64,000 nucleotides of DNA from a bacterium (GTDB taxonomy: Bacteria; Myxococcota; UBA727; JAUIJE01), in NCBI GenBank assembly GCA_030431455.1, contig JAUIJE010000001.1, positions 124,001 through 188,000 on the forward strand, read 5' to 3'. The notes beneath the pieces were generated by a model. The model saw only the letters and a program-made list of their open reading frames with translations, had not been told where the DNA came from and searched no databases. A program made the translations under genes and the position numbers. Position 1 is the stretch's first letter. Each line of letters opens with the position of its first letter. Positions 1-10,260 of this stretch are shown here, in pieces.

Positions 1-380
1 GCGAGCAGCGCCCCCAGGGGCAGCGGCAAGAACGTGGGCCACAACGTCGGCAATGATACGGCATCGCGCAACATGTGACCGGTGATCACCGCGGCCCCCA
101 AGAACGTGGCCCGAAACAGCGCCGGCATCGCCCCGTGCCACAGCAGCGAGTGGGCCATGTCCCGGAGCACGACCTTGCCGCTCTCCTTCATGGTGGGGTC
201 GTAGGGCCGGACCCGCTCGAGGGCCATCACCACCAGGTAGGCGATCACCACCGGCAGGCTCACCGACCAGGCCTCGCGCCCGGTGGCGCGGTACAGGGCC
301 CAGGCCCCGAGCAGGGACAGGCCAAGCAGGCCCGGGTAGAGGAGGTACGCGAGGGGACCAGACTGGGTGAGGCGGCGCAT
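1..380 (-). CDS. sterol desaturase/fatty acid hydroxylase-like membrane protein, N-terminal part (runs off the left edge)
   Basis: About 126 residues of an integral membrane protein are present, beginning at an ATG (378-380) and continuing past base 1. Two hydrophobic segments (about residues 9-30 and 38-53) flank a short charged loop. The motif ALERVRPYD followed by RDMAHSLLWH resembles the lead-in of fatty acid hydroxylase/sterol desaturase superfamily proteins, whose di-iron histidine boxes come later and would lie outside the window. The assignment is therefore an inference from the N-terminal pattern only. The gene lies 90 bp downstream of the 471-725 gene on the same strand and may be read from the same transcript. 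A second, complete member of the superfamily lies at 38384-39082. Confidence 0.55.
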   Translation of the reverse strand, partial: MRRLTQSGPLAYLLYPGLLGLSLLGAWALYRATGREAWSVSLPVVIAYLVVMALERVRPYDPTMKESGKVVLRDMAHSLLWHGAMPALFRATFLGAAVITGHMLRDAVSLPTLWPTFLPLPLGALL

Positions 381-470
381 GGGCAACTCCGAACTGTACG
401 ATTGATTTATTATTCGGCAAACCCGCCCGGCTCGTCCAGGCCTTTGTCTGGGGTGGCGTCGACTGCCAGC

Positions 471-725
471 TCAGGCGTGATCGTCCCCGTCGCCGAACAG
501 GTCGGGCTGGCCGCGGGGCGGGGCGGGGCGAACGGCGCGCGCCCGCTCGGCCGCGACCCCTTCGTACAGGGCCAAAAGGTCACGAACGCAGCTTTCGCAG
601 GTCACGCCCGCGCCGGTCTTTTTGCGGAACCGATCGAACGACACCCGGGGGTGTGCGCGCAAAAAGGTGAGCAGCTCAGGCTCGGTTTTGCGTTGGCACA
701 AGCACACCCACTTGCCGCGGGTCAT
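471..725 (-). CDS. BFD-like [2Fe-2S] protein
   Basis: This 84-residue protein has the cysteine pattern of bacterioferritin-associated ferredoxin: C8-x-C10 near the N-terminus, then C43-x2-C46 within GVTCESCVRDL. In that family four cysteines bind a [2Fe-2S] cluster in a helix-turn-helix fold that docks on a redox or iron-storage partner. A hydrophilic tail follows (about residues 58-84) without a recognisable motif. The ATG overlaps the stop of the di-heme cytochrome gene by four bases (ATGA), which implies translational coupling. No bacterioferritin gene is visible nearby, so the partner may instead be the cytochrome c or another oxidoreductase; that is inference. Confidence 0.8.
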   Translation of the reverse strand: MTRGKWVCLCQRKTEPELLTFLRAHPRVSFDRFRKKTGAGVTCESCVRDLLALYEGVAAERARAVRPAPPRGQPDLFGDGDDHA

Positions 726-1702
726 GGCGCGGCGCGCTCGACAAACCGCTCCACGGGGTTGTTCACCGGGGGTTGCGCGCGCAGGTAGTCATAGATGGCG
801 CCGAGGTCGTCGTCGGTCATGCCCGCGAAGTCCGTCCAGGGCATCACGGTGTTGAACTCCCCGGGCTTGACCGCCATCTGCGCCACCGCGTCCTCGGTGT
901 AGACGCGGAAGCGGGCGATGAAGACGTCCTTGGTCCAGGTCCCGATCCCGGTCTTGTCGTCGGGGCTGATGTTGGCGGAGTAGACCGTGCCCCCGGTGGG
1001 GAGCTGGAACGGTTTGCCCCCCGCGAGCACCAAGCCCTCGAGGTATTCGCCGCGCTCGTCTTGCGAATGGCAGAAGGTGCAGGCGGCCATCTGGGCCAGG
1101 TATTCCCCATAGGCGGTGGTGCCGGGGGCGGGGGGCGCGTCCGCGAGCGCGGCGGCTTGCGGCATGGCCCGGACGATGAAAGGCAAGGGCCCGTTGAGTT
1201 CGCGCTCCGGAATGTCATTGGAGATGGGCTCGAGGGTGCGCAGGTAAGCCCCGATGGCGAGCATGTCGTCCTTGGCCAAGGTGCCGTAGAGCCGGTAGGG
1301 CATCAGGGGGAACAGAGGCTCGCCGCGGGTGGAGATGCCCGCGGTGAACGCCCGCAACACCTCGCCGTCGGTGTGGGCGCCGAGGGCGGCGGGGGTGAGG
1401 TTGGAGGTGTAGACCGCACCCGGGAATCCGGTGGTGCTCTCGGTGTAGCCTTCGCCCCCTTTGCCCCGGGTGCCGGCCATCGCCGGGCCGCTGTACTTCG
1501 ACCAGTCCCGGGTGGCGTGGCACGACAGGCAGGCGGCCACGTGCCGGGTGAGGTACTCGCCGCGGGCGATGTGGGCCGGGTCTTGGGGGAAGCTCACCGC
1601 CGGGGCCGGGATGTCATCGGGAAACGCGGCCCGGGCAAAAATGCAACTGGAGGCAAGCCCGAGCAGGGCCAAGGCGCAGACGGCCAAAACAGAGCGAAGC
1701 AC
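722..1702 (-). CDS. di-heme c-type cytochrome, exported
   Basis: The 326-residue protein has an N-terminal hydrophobic export segment ending LGLASSC, which could be a lipobox. Two heme c attachment sites are present, CLSCH (residues 58-62) and CTFCH (208-212), so there are two cytochrome c domains of about 150 residues each. Candidate axial methionines follow in PLFPLMPY and FNTVMPW. It resembles small di-heme electron carriers that serve periplasmic dehydrogenases. The GTG start (1702) is preceded by GAGGAG. It sits 15 bp after the His-rich lipoprotein gene and overlaps the next gene by 4 bp, forming a three-gene redox operon. The electron donor and acceptor cannot be read from the sequence. 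Confidence 0.9.
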   Translation of the reverse strand: MLRSVLAVCALALLGLASSCIFARAAFPDDIPAPAVSFPQDPAHIARGEYLTRHVAACLSCHATRDWSKYSGPAMAGTRGKGGEGYTESTTGFPGAVYTSNLTPAALGAHTDGEVLRAFTAGISTRGEPLFPLMPYRLYGTLAKDDMLAIGAYLRTLEPISNDIPERELNGPLPFIVRAMPQAAALADAPPAPGTTAYGEYLAQMAACTFCHSQDERGEYLEGLVLAGGKPFQLPTGGTVYSANISPDDKTGIGTWTKDVFIARFRVYTEDAVAQMAVKPGEFNTVMPWTDFAGMTDDDLGAIYDYLRAQPPVNNPVERFVERAAP

Positions 1703-1717
1703 CGGTGGGCTCCTCGG

Positions 1718-2644
1718 TTAGTGTTCGTGGGTTCCCGCGTCGAGCAGGTGATTGTGTGAGCCGGCGGCGGCGATCTGGGCGTGGCCTTCGAAGGGGGGCA
1801 TGGCCCAGGGGGCGAGGGGCACGGCGGTGTCGGGGGCGGCCCCGGCGGGATCGGCGGACAGCACCGTCACCGCGAAGGGCGCGGCCATGTCGTCGGCGGG
1901 CTCGAGGGTGATGAACACCTCGTCGGCCGCGGCCACGTCGACCGCGGGGTCGACGAAGTTCTCGCCGGGGGCCGGGTGGCTGGCGACGCCTTGGTCGGGC
2001 TCGGCCGCGGTCCCGTCGAGGAACCGGCCGGTGGAGTACACCGCGTCCCCGACGCGCACCCAGCCTTCCCAGGTCCAGCCGCTCCCGCCGGCGAGCACGG
2101 GCAACGTCAGGCTCGCGGCTTGGGCCACGGGGTCGAAGAACCACACGCCGTTGGTGTCGTCGGGGGCGCCCACCCCCGGGGAGTCCGCGATGAAGGCGCC
2201 GCCGGGGGGCGGAAACATGCCGAGCGCGCGGTCGTGCATCAGGTGAAGGTGGGCCATCTCCCCGTCGAAGTCGCCGCCGAGCAGGAGCCGGGGGCCGATG
2301 GTCTCGCTCAGGTCGTCGGCGACGGCGATGAGCAGGCTGGTGGCGTGCTCGAGGTTGTGGGCGGCGGTGTCGAACCCGAACACCTGGTGGTCGGGGTCGG
2401 ACTGAAACCGCCCCACGAAGTGATCGGTGCCGTCGTCGTCGACGGTGAACGCTTTGTAGGCGTAGTCCGGCCCGAGCTCGGGCAGGTGCTCGTAGGCCAT
2501 GTGGAGGTGGAGCATGTCGTCGTGGTTGTGCTCGGGTTCGCCCTCGGGTTGGGGCTCGCCGGTGGTGCCGGTGCACGCGCCCAAGGCGACGAAGAGGCCG
2601 AGGACCAAGGCGGGCCGGCCGGGGCGGAGCAGGGGACGAATCAT
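1718..2644 (-). CDS. histidine-rich lipoprotein with anti-sigma-factor-like C-terminal half
   Basis: The 308-residue product has a signal peptide with lipobox LGAC (Cys about 24). Both ends are histidine rich: EHNHDDMLHLHMAYEHL near residues 38-54, and SHNHLLDAGTHEH at the extreme C-terminus. The middle contains GVWFFDP and WEGWVRVGDAVYSTGRF, a pattern I associate with RskA-like anti-sigma or carbohydrate-binding-like extracellular domains; this is only a resemblance. The His clusters suggest metal binding. It is the first gene of a likely operon with the di-heme cytochrome and the BFD protein, and it is divergent from a LysR regulator 67 bp away that is the obvious candidate controller. ATG at 2644 with GAGG upstream. 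Confidence 0.7.
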   Translation of the reverse strand: MIRPLLRPGRPALVLGLFVALGACTGTTGEPQPEGEPEHNHDDMLHLHMAYEHLPELGPDYAYKAFTVDDDGTDHFVGRFQSDPDHQVFGFDTAAHNLEHATSLLIAVADDLSETIGPRLLLGGDFDGEMAHLHLMHDRALGMFPPPGGAFIADSPGVGAPDDTNGVWFFDPVAQAASLTLPVLAGGSGWTWEGWVRVGDAVYSTGRFLDGTAAEPDQGVASHPAPGENFVDPAVDVAAADEVFITLEPADDMAAPFAVTVLSADPAGAAPDTAVPLAPWAMPPFEGHAQIAAAGSHNHLLDAGTHEH

Positions 2645-2711
2645 GGAGACCTCGTTGTGCTGAGGGACTTCCTACCCTACAAAGCCCAGGCTTGCCCGCA
2701 AGGAGGGTCGG

Positions 2712-3641
2712 TTGGAACGCCTGAGGCGCATCGCGGATTTGTGGAACTGGCTGCCGGCGTTTCGCGCGGTGGCCGAGACCGAACACCTGCCCACCGCGTC
2801 CGAGAAGCTGCGCGTCAGCCCGTCCGCCCTGTCCAGGACCATCCGGCTGCTCGAGGACCACGTGGGCAGCCCCCTGTTCGATCGCGTGGGCCGCGAAATC
2901 CGCCTCAACGCCAACGGCGCGGTGCTGCTCGCCGCGGCCCGGGACGCGATGCGCATCGTCGACGACGGCCTCGCCACCATCGACGGCGCACACTTCGCGG
3001 GGCCCGTGCACGTCGGGGCGGTGGGGGTGGTGGCGGCCACGTTCATCGTGCCCGCGATGCGCGCCTTGTGCGAAATCCACCCCGACCTGGTGCCGCACAT
3101 CCACCGCACGTCGGGCGCGGCCGCTCACCCGCGCATCCTCCGCGGCGAGCTCGACATCGCCATCCACGACGACAAAGCCTCGAACAAAGAGGTCCGCACC
3201 CTGCCCATCGGCCAGCTCAAAAAGAGCATCTACGCGGGCCGGGGCCACCCCCTGTACCAACGCACCCGCACGTCCCTCGACGAGGTGCTGGCCCACTCGT
3301 TCGTCGCCCCCACCCTCAACCCCAGCGGCACCACCCCCGACGGGTGGCCCGCGCACATCGAGCGCCGCATCGCCCTGCACGTCACCGAGATCCACATCGG
3401 CATCCAGGTCTGCCAAAAAGGCCTCGCCCTCGGCGTGTTCCCCGATCTCCAGGTGTACAAAGAGGTCGACGCGGGCGACCTGTTCCGCGTGCCCCTCGAG
3501 TTGATCGGCCCGGCCACGGTGTTCGCCAGCCTGCGGCGCACCGTGGGCCCCGAAGGCCGGGCCGAGGCCGCGCTCGACGCGGTGCAAAAGCAGTTCGTGG
3601 CGTTGGACGCAGGGCCCCCCACCGGCCCCGGCGAGGACTGA
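2712..3641 (+). CDS. LysR-family transcriptional regulator
   Basis: The 309-residue protein has the LysR winged helix-turn-helix at residues 8-66 (FRAVAETEHLPTASEKLRVS, then SRTIRLLEDHVGSPLFDR). A long linker helix and a periplasmic-binding-protein-like effector domain follow from about residue 90. The start is a TTG, supported by a near-perfect ribosome binding site AAGGAGGG five bases upstream. It is divergent from the His-rich lipoprotein/cytochrome/BFD operon, the usual layout for a LysR regulator and its target. The 67-bp gap contains CTTGCCCGCAAG (2691-2702), a 5-2-5 palindrome that also covers the ribosome binding site. The effector is unknown. Confidence 0.9.
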   Translation: MERLRRIADLWNWLPAFRAVAETEHLPTASEKLRVSPSALSRTIRLLEDHVGSPLFDRVGREIRLNANGAVLLAAARDAMRIVDDGLATIDGAHFAGPVHVGAVGVVAATFIVPAMRALCEIHPDLVPHIHRTSGAAAHPRILRGELDIAIHDDKASNKEVRTLPIGQLKKSIYAGRGHPLYQRTRTSLDEVLAHSFVAPTLNPSGTTPDGWPAHIERRIALHVTEIHIGIQVCQKGLALGVFPDLQVYKEVDAGDLFRVPLELIGPATVFASLRRTVGPEGRAEAALDAVQKQFVALDAGPPTGPGED

Positions 3642-3648
3642 CCCCGCG

Positions 3649-4263
3649 TTGTCCGCCCCCGGCCCCCTCGAATCGGCCTTGCTCGAGGCCATGTCCGGTC
3701 CCCTCCGCCGCCGGGTGCTGCACCCCCGCCACCTGCTCACCGGAATCAAGCTGCGCGCACGCTACGACCTCACCGTGCTCGACGACGACAACGCGCCCCT
3801 CGACGGGCCCCCCGACCGTGTGCCCGACTGCGCCGCCTGCCGGGACAAGTGTTGCGCCGACCCTGACAATGAAACTGTGTTGCGGCTGGTCGACATCGCG
3901 CGCTTGCTCGACGCCGGCCTCGGCGAACACATCCTGCCCGCCGACGGCGAACATCCGCCCCGGCTGAAAAAGCGGCCCGACGGGGCCTGTGTGTTCTTGG
4001 ACCCCGACGAGCGCTGTTCGATCTACGCGGACCGGCCGGTGGTGTGCCGGCGCTTCCCCTACCGGGTGGCCGACGACCGCCGCCGGGTCACGGTGTCGTC
4101 GCTGTGCGCATCCTTCGCTGACGGCGATGCAGAGCCATTGGTGAACGACGCGCGGTTGTCCTACAACTGGATGATCACCGACCTCGCCACCCTGGCCTAC
4201 GGCGAGCAGGAGCTGCGCGCCCTCGGCCTGTGGGCCTACGTCGCCGCCATGGCCCCAGGCTGA
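3649..4263 (+). CDS. YkgJ-family cysteine-cluster protein
   Basis: The 204-residue protein shows the CxxCx3CC cluster (C61, C64, C68, C69, in DCAACRDKCC) and later C123 and C133 in ERCSIYADRPVVCRRFPY. This is the signature of the YkgJ/UPF0153 group of putative zinc- or iron-binding proteins of unknown reaction. It starts with a TTG only 7 bp after the LysR gene, so co-expression is likely. An internal ATG at residue 15 is a plausible alternative start. Its 3' end overlaps the end of the convergent subtilase gene by 89 bp. Confidence 0.82.
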   Translation: MSAPGPLESALLEAMSGPLRRRVLHPRHLLTGIKLRARYDLTVLDDDNAPLDGPPDRVPDCAACRDKCCADPDNETVLRLVDIARLLDAGLGEHILPADGEHPPRLKKRPDGACVFLDPDERCSIYADRPVVCRRFPYRVADDRRRVTVSSLCASFADGDAEPLVNDARLSYNWMITDLATLAYGEQELRALGLWAYVAAMAPG

Positions 4264-6331
4264 CCAGCAACAGGGCCCAGAGGCTCGGCCCCGCCGCCGC
4301 GCATCCCGCGGGGCGCACCCGCACCCGGTCGGGGGGCGGTGATTGCAAGACCTCCCAGCGCGCCCCCCCGTCGACGTTGGGGGCCGGCCCCGCATCCCCG
4401 GCCACGCCCCCGTCGGGGAGCGCGTGGTTGTCGTCAACGCAATGTTGTTGCTCGCAGTGCCATCCCCGCGGGCAGCTCCGGTCGCGGCTGCACGGGGGCA
4501 CACACACCCAGCCGGGGATGGTGCACCGCGCCCCCTGGGGACAGTCGCCGTCGTCGGTGCACGAGGCCAGGCACAGGTCCACCGCGTCGAACCCCTGGGT
4601 CGCCGGGTCGCTGAAGCTGGCGCACGCGCCGGGGCAGCGCCCGTCGTGAAAACACAGCCAGGTGCACGTGCCCTGTTCGAACACCGGCTCTTGCAGGCAA
4701 AAGAGGTCATCGCCGCACCCCCCGCCTTGGCAGGGCGTGCTGATCGGGCCCGCGGGCGACGGGAGCACGAACCCGCAGTCCTCGTCGAGCCCATCCGCGC
4801 TCCCATCGCAGTCGTTGTCCACCCCGTCGTCGCACACCTCGGGCGTGGGCTCGCACAGGTCGCCCGCGAGCAGCGCGTCGAGGGCCGCGGCCGCGTCCAC
4901 CCGCCCAAACCCGTAGCGGGTGTTGAACCCTTCTTCGTCGTAGGGCTGATCGCCGACCTTGACCGCGGTGCGCTTCAACAGGTCGAACACCTGCTCGTAC
5001 CGCAGGCCCGGCTCCACCGAGAGCAACAGGCCCACCAAGCCCGCGACCACCGGCGCCGCCCCGCTGGTGCCGCTCATCGCCACGGTGAAGTCGTCGTCGA
5101 GGTCGAGCCCCGGGTCCACGAAGTCGAGCTCCGCGCTGTAGCCGAGCGGGCCCACCAGGTCGCTGCTCACCAATTGCGGGGCCCAGGCCACCGCGTCCAC
5201 GACGTTGTGGCCGGTGGGGGCCATCACGTCGAGGGGCAGGCCGTAGGTGGAGTATTCGACCCGAAGGTCGTCCGCCCCCGTGCCCCCCACGCCGAGCACG
5301 CGGGGGTCGGCGGCGATGTTGAGGGGGCTGATCTCGGTGTAGGTGTTGCCGAAGGCCCAGACCAGGACCCCGCCGAGCCCGTCGCGGCCTTGTTTGGCGA
5401 AGGCCATCATCGCGTCGTGCACCGGCAGCGGAACCGGCCCCGAGGGGTAGCCCCAGCTGTTGTTGGCCACGTCCGCGCCTTGTTCGGTGATGTGGGTAAA
5501 CGCGTCCACCACGGTGACGTCCGCGGAGAAGTTCTCCACGTAGAGCATGCGCACCGGAATGATACTGCAGTCCGGGCAGACCCCCACCGCCCCGTAGGTG
5601 CCGGCCCCGGAGGCCGCGGCCAGGCCGGCGACGGCGGTGCCGTGGGCGACGCCGGGGATGTTGCGGTCGGGGGTGGCCACGGGTTCGTGGGTCCCGGCGT
5701 GGAAGGGGGCCACGATCTTGCCCGCCAAGTCTTCGTGGTCCTCGTCGACCCCGCTGTCGAGGATGGCGATGGTCACCGCCGGGTCTCCGGTGGTGACCGG
5801 CCAGGCATCGACCGCCCGCATGTCGGCCCCCGCGGTCATCGTCAGCCCGGTGCGCTGGGCGGTGTTCTGCAAATGCCACTGGTGGACAAAGAGGTCGTTG
5901 TCGACCGGGCCGCGGGTCTCGAGTTGCAGCAGACGGTCGGCGTGCACCCCCGCCACCCCGGGCAGCGCGCGCAGCCGGGCCACCGCGGGGGCGGGGGGCG
6001 CGTCGGCGTCGAGCACGTGCCAGCCGCTGGGGCCGAGGTCGCGCACGTAGCGAAGGCCGGCCGCCGCGGCGAGGTCGCGCGGGTCCACCCCGGGCCCGGG
6101 CTTGACCAGGACGCGGCCGGTGAAAAACGGCCCCGGGCCGGGAAGCCGCCGGCCGTCGGCGGGGGCCTTGTCTCCCGCGGGCAACACGTAGAGCAGACCC
6201 GCGCCTTGCACGCGCCCGATGAGCTGGGCGTGGGGCGGCAGCGACGGGCCGCGGTAACCGACCCAGGGGGAGGCGGCGGCGGACACGAGGAGCAAGCCGA
6301 GCAGAGACGACAGCACCCTGTGAGTGTACAA
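4175..6331 (-). CDS. secreted subtilisin-like serine protease (peptidase S8) with MYXO-CTERM-like tail
   Basis: The 718-residue protein has a signal peptide, a prodomain region (about 60-140) and an S8 catalytic domain (about 150-495). The triad is visible as Asp192 (AILDSGVD), His230 (HGTAVAGL) and Ser423 (SGTSGAAP), with the oxyanion Asn in NNSWG. After the domain comes a MopE-like motif (DGVDNDCDG, about 502-510), then a Cys-rich region with Cys spacing like small disulfide knots. The end contains GCAAAGPSLWALLLVSLG and an Arg cluster, like a MYXO-CTERM surface-sorting signal, although about 20 Arg/Pro-rich residues follow it. The chosen start is TTG (6331); an in-frame GTG five codons later also gives a good signal peptide. 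Probably an extracellular or surface protease. Confidence 0.92.
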   Translation of the reverse strand: MYTHRVLSSLLGLLLVSAAASPWVGYRGPSLPPHAQLIGRVQGAGLLYVLPAGDKAPADGRRLPGPGPFFTGRVLVKPGPGVDPRDLAAAAGLRYVRDLGPSGWHVLDADAPPAPAVARLRALPGVAGVHADRLLQLETRGPVDNDLFVHQWHLQNTAQRTGLTMTAGADMRAVDAWPVTTGDPAVTIAILDSGVDEDHEDLAGKIVAPFHAGTHEPVATPDRNIPGVAHGTAVAGLAAASGAGTYGAVGVCPDCSIIPVRMLYVENFSADVTVVDAFTHITEQGADVANNSWGYPSGPVPLPVHDAMMAFAKQGRDGLGGVLVWAFGNTYTEISPLNIAADPRVLGVGGTGADDLRVEYSTYGLPLDVMAPTGHNVVDAVAWAPQLVSSDLVGPLGYSAELDFVDPGLDLDDDFTVAMSGTSGAAPVVAGLVGLLLSVEPGLRYEQVFDLLKRTAVKVGDQPYDEEGFNTRYGFGRVDAAAALDALLAGDLCEPTPEVCDDGVDNDCDGSADGLDEDCGFVLPSPAGPISTPCQGGGCGDDLFCLQEPVFEQGTCTWLCFHDGRCPGACASFSDPATQGFDAVDLCLASCTDDGDCPQGARCTIPGWVCVPPCSRDRSCPRGWHCEQQHCVDDNHALPDGGVAGDAGPAPNVDGGARWEVLQSPPPDRVRVRPAGCAAAGPSLWALLLVSLGPWRRRRPTGRGRAAPARRRPGWRGR

Positions 6332-6387
6332 CCGTCTGCCGGCTTGTCGCGCCGGGGCGAGCCGGATCGGACCGGGCGGAGGGCACG

Positions 6388-7953
6388 ATGGTGTGGTGGA
6401 AAGAGGGCGTGATCTACCAGATTTACCCGCGGTCCTTTCTGGACAGCAACGGCGACGGCATCGGGGACCTCGACGGCATCCGGCGCAAGCTCGACCACCT
6501 CGCCGAGCTGGGCGTGGCCGGGATGTGGATCTCGCCGTTCTTCAAAAGCCCGATGAAGGATTTTGGCTACGACGTGGCCGACTACTGCGACGTGGACCCG
6601 ATGTTCGGCACCCTCGATGACTATGACCGGTTGCTGGCCGAGGCCCATGCCCGGGACCTCAAGGTGATGATCGATTGGGTGCCCAACCACTCGTCCGATC
6701 AGCACCATTGGTTCCAAGAGGCGTGCAAGAGCCGCGACAACCCCTACCGCGACCACTACATCTGGCGGGACAAAAAGCCCGACGGGGGCGTGCCCAACAA
6801 CTGGTACAGCGTGTTTGGGGGCTCAGCGTGGGAGTGGCACGAGCCCACCCAGCAGTATTACCTGCACAGCTACCTCAAGGAACAGCCCGACCTCGACTGG
6901 CGCAACCCCGTCGTCGAACAAGCAATGCTCAACACCTTGCGGTTCTGGCTGGACCGCGGCACGGACGGGTTTCGCATCGATGTCATCCACCGCATCGCCA
7001 AACACCCCGATCTCCTCGACAACCCCGTGCTTGACGAGGACAGCGCGTATTTTGGGCAAGAACACCGCCACGACGAGAACCACCCCGACATTCACGGGTA
7101 TCTGAAGCGCATCCGCGCGGTGCTCGACGAATACGACGACCGCGCGATGGTGGGCGAGGTGTACCTGTTCGACCCCGCCGAGGCCGGGGCCTATCTCGGC
7201 GACGGGGACGAGCTGCACCTGGCGTTCAACTTCTCGTTTTTGTGCGCGGCCTGGTCGGGCAAGGCCTTCGCCGACGAGGTCGCGCAGGCGGAAAAGAGCA
7301 CGCCGGCCACCGGCTGGCCGACCTATGTCCTGTCCAACCACGACCAGCCCCGCCACGCCAGCCGCTACACCTTCGGCGACGACGCGCCCGACGACGACCG
7401 CAAAGCCAAGCTCCTCGCCGCGATGTTGATCACCCTGCGGGGCACGCCGTTCATCTACTACGGCGAGGAGATCGGCCTGCGCAACGGCCACGTCCCCGAG
7501 GACCGCGTGCAAGACCCGGTCTATTGGTCCCTCGGCCCCATGGCCGGGCGCGACCCCGAGCGCACCCCCATGCCTTGGGGGCCCGGGCCCCACGGCGGCT
7601 TCACCACCGGCACGCCCTGGCTGCCCGTCGACGCCTCGGCCGCGACCCGCAACGTCGACGCCCAGGACAAAGACCCCCACTCGGTGCTGCACTTCTACCG
7701 GGCCCTCATCGCCCTCCGCCGGGCGCGGCCGAGCTTGTCGATGGGCACCCACCGGACCCAAGCGGTCAACGAGTCGTTGTTCATCTACCGCCGCGAGGCC
7801 GACGGCGAGACCACGTCGGTGGTGCTCAACTTCGGCGACACCCCCACCCACCTGCCGGACCCCCTGCAGGGCGCGCCGGTGTTGCTCAGCTCGCACCCCG
7901 ACCCCGACCCCACCCGGCTGGCCCCGTACGAGGCCCGCATCGTCGGGGGGTGA
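6388..7953 (+). CDS. GH13 alpha-glucosidase / oligo-1,6-glucosidase
   Basis: The 521-residue enzyme begins with WWKEGVIYQIYPRSF and NGDGIGDLDGI, the typical opening of GH13 alpha-glucosidases that cleave terminal alpha-glucosyl units of malto- or isomalto-oligosaccharides. The barrel motifs are intact: DWVPNH (region I), nucleophile Asp198 in GFRIDVI (II), acid/base Glu257 in VGEVY (III), and Asp319 in SNHDQPR (IV). The N-terminal NGDGIGD also matches the calcium site of this group. No signal peptide is seen, so it should act in the cytoplasm. ATG at 6388 with GGAGGG upstream. Substrate choice (maltose, isomaltose, trehalose or sucrose type) cannot be fixed by reading alone. It stands apart from any visible sugar transporter. 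Confidence 0.93.
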   Translation: MVWWKEGVIYQIYPRSFLDSNGDGIGDLDGIRRKLDHLAELGVAGMWISPFFKSPMKDFGYDVADYCDVDPMFGTLDDYDRLLAEAHARDLKVMIDWVPNHSSDQHHWFQEACKSRDNPYRDHYIWRDKKPDGGVPNNWYSVFGGSAWEWHEPTQQYYLHSYLKEQPDLDWRNPVVEQAMLNTLRFWLDRGTDGFRIDVIHRIAKHPDLLDNPVLDEDSAYFGQEHRHDENHPDIHGYLKRIRAVLDEYDDRAMVGEVYLFDPAEAGAYLGDGDELHLAFNFSFLCAAWSGKAFADEVAQAEKSTPATGWPTYVLSNHDQPRHASRYTFGDDAPDDDRKAKLLAAMLITLRGTPFIYYGEEIGLRNGHVPEDRVQDPVYWSLGPMAGRDPERTPMPWGPGPHGGFTTGTPWLPVDASAATRNVDAQDKDPHSVLHFYRALIALRRARPSLSMGTHRTQAVNESLFIYRREADGETTSVVLNFGDTPTHLPDPLQGAPVLLSSHPDPDPTRLAPYEARIVGG

Positions 7954-8038
7954 GCGCGCCGGGCCGCGGCCCGCCGCCGCCGCCGGGGTTTTCATTTGCC
8001 AAAAACCCTGAAAGGCCAGAGCCGACCACGGAGGCATC

Positions 8039-9598
<1,560 letters not shown>

Positions 9599-9703
9599 CA
9601 GGCCAATGGCATTGCGCCAGGGGTATTCCAGGAATGCCTCGGGCGGGCGCCTCGCCCTGAGGCGCCCTCGCCAGGAGCGGCCGGCGGCGCGTACAATGGA
9701 GCC

Positions 9704-10090
9704 GTGCCGCGCAACACCACCGCCAGCCACCGCTTGCCCCCGGGAGAACACCAGGTCCGGGTGCGGTTTGAGGGCCATCTGGCCGCGGACACGGTGATGG
9801 CCGCGTTTCGGACACTGCGGGCGGAGGTCAGCGCCGCGGGCGGTGAAGCCGTGGGCCTGCTTGTCGACTGCAGCGGGATGACCGGGTACGAGCGGGCCGC
9901 GCGGGAGGCGTTTGTGCACGAGAACCGTGAGCTCAAGCGCTACATCAGCGGGGTCGCGGTGGTCACGCCCAACCCGGTGTACCGGATGGTGGTGGGGGCG
10001 ATGTCGCTGGCCAGCACCCAACGCATGCGCGCGTTCGCGGAGGCGGACGAGGCCCGCGCGTGGCTGGTGTCGCTGGCGCAAAAAAACTGA
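9704..10090 (+). CDS. STAS/SpoIIAA-like domain protein
   Basis: The 128-residue single-domain protein alternates beta strands and helices in the way of STAS/SEC14-like small proteins (VRVRFEGHL strand, helix, VGLLVDCSGMTGYERAAREAF, then VAVVTPNPVYRMV, and C-terminal DEARAWLVSLA). The DEARAWL ending is typical of SpoIIAA-like family members. Such proteins are regulatory or lipid-binding, and no precise function can be given. The start is GTG, with GGAG immediately upstream at tight spacing. It is flanked by the aldehyde dehydrogenase (105 bp before) and the Pal-like lipoprotein (170 bp after) with no sign of an operon. Confidence 0.65.
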   Translation: MPRNTTASHRLPPGEHQVRVRFEGHLAADTVMAAFRTLRAEVSAAGGEAVGLLVDCSGMTGYERAAREAFVHENRELKRYISGVAVVTPNPVYRMVVGAMSLASTQRMRAFAEADEARAWLVSLAQKN

Positions 10091-10260
10091 GCCCGGTCGT
10101 CGTCGACGACGATGTAGTCCACGATCGCACCCCGCATGCCACTGCGGGCGGGCGAACAACGCCGAAATTTTTGCGGTCGTTTTTTTGATTCGGGATCTGG
10201 CGGGTGCCACAAGGAGACCACCGGCGCCGAGGGGTGCCAAGTGTCGCCAGGAGGTTCCCG

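Noticed and set aside
1781-3967. Plus-strand open frame of 728 codons across the lipoprotein and LysR genes
   Set aside because: Gly/Val/His/Arg-rich shadow that conflicts with the recognisable lipoprotein and LysR products.
10091-10203. Coding region between the STAS-like and Pal-like genes
   Set aside because: No frame with a ribosome binding site or recognisable product; the region contains T-rich runs and looks non-coding.
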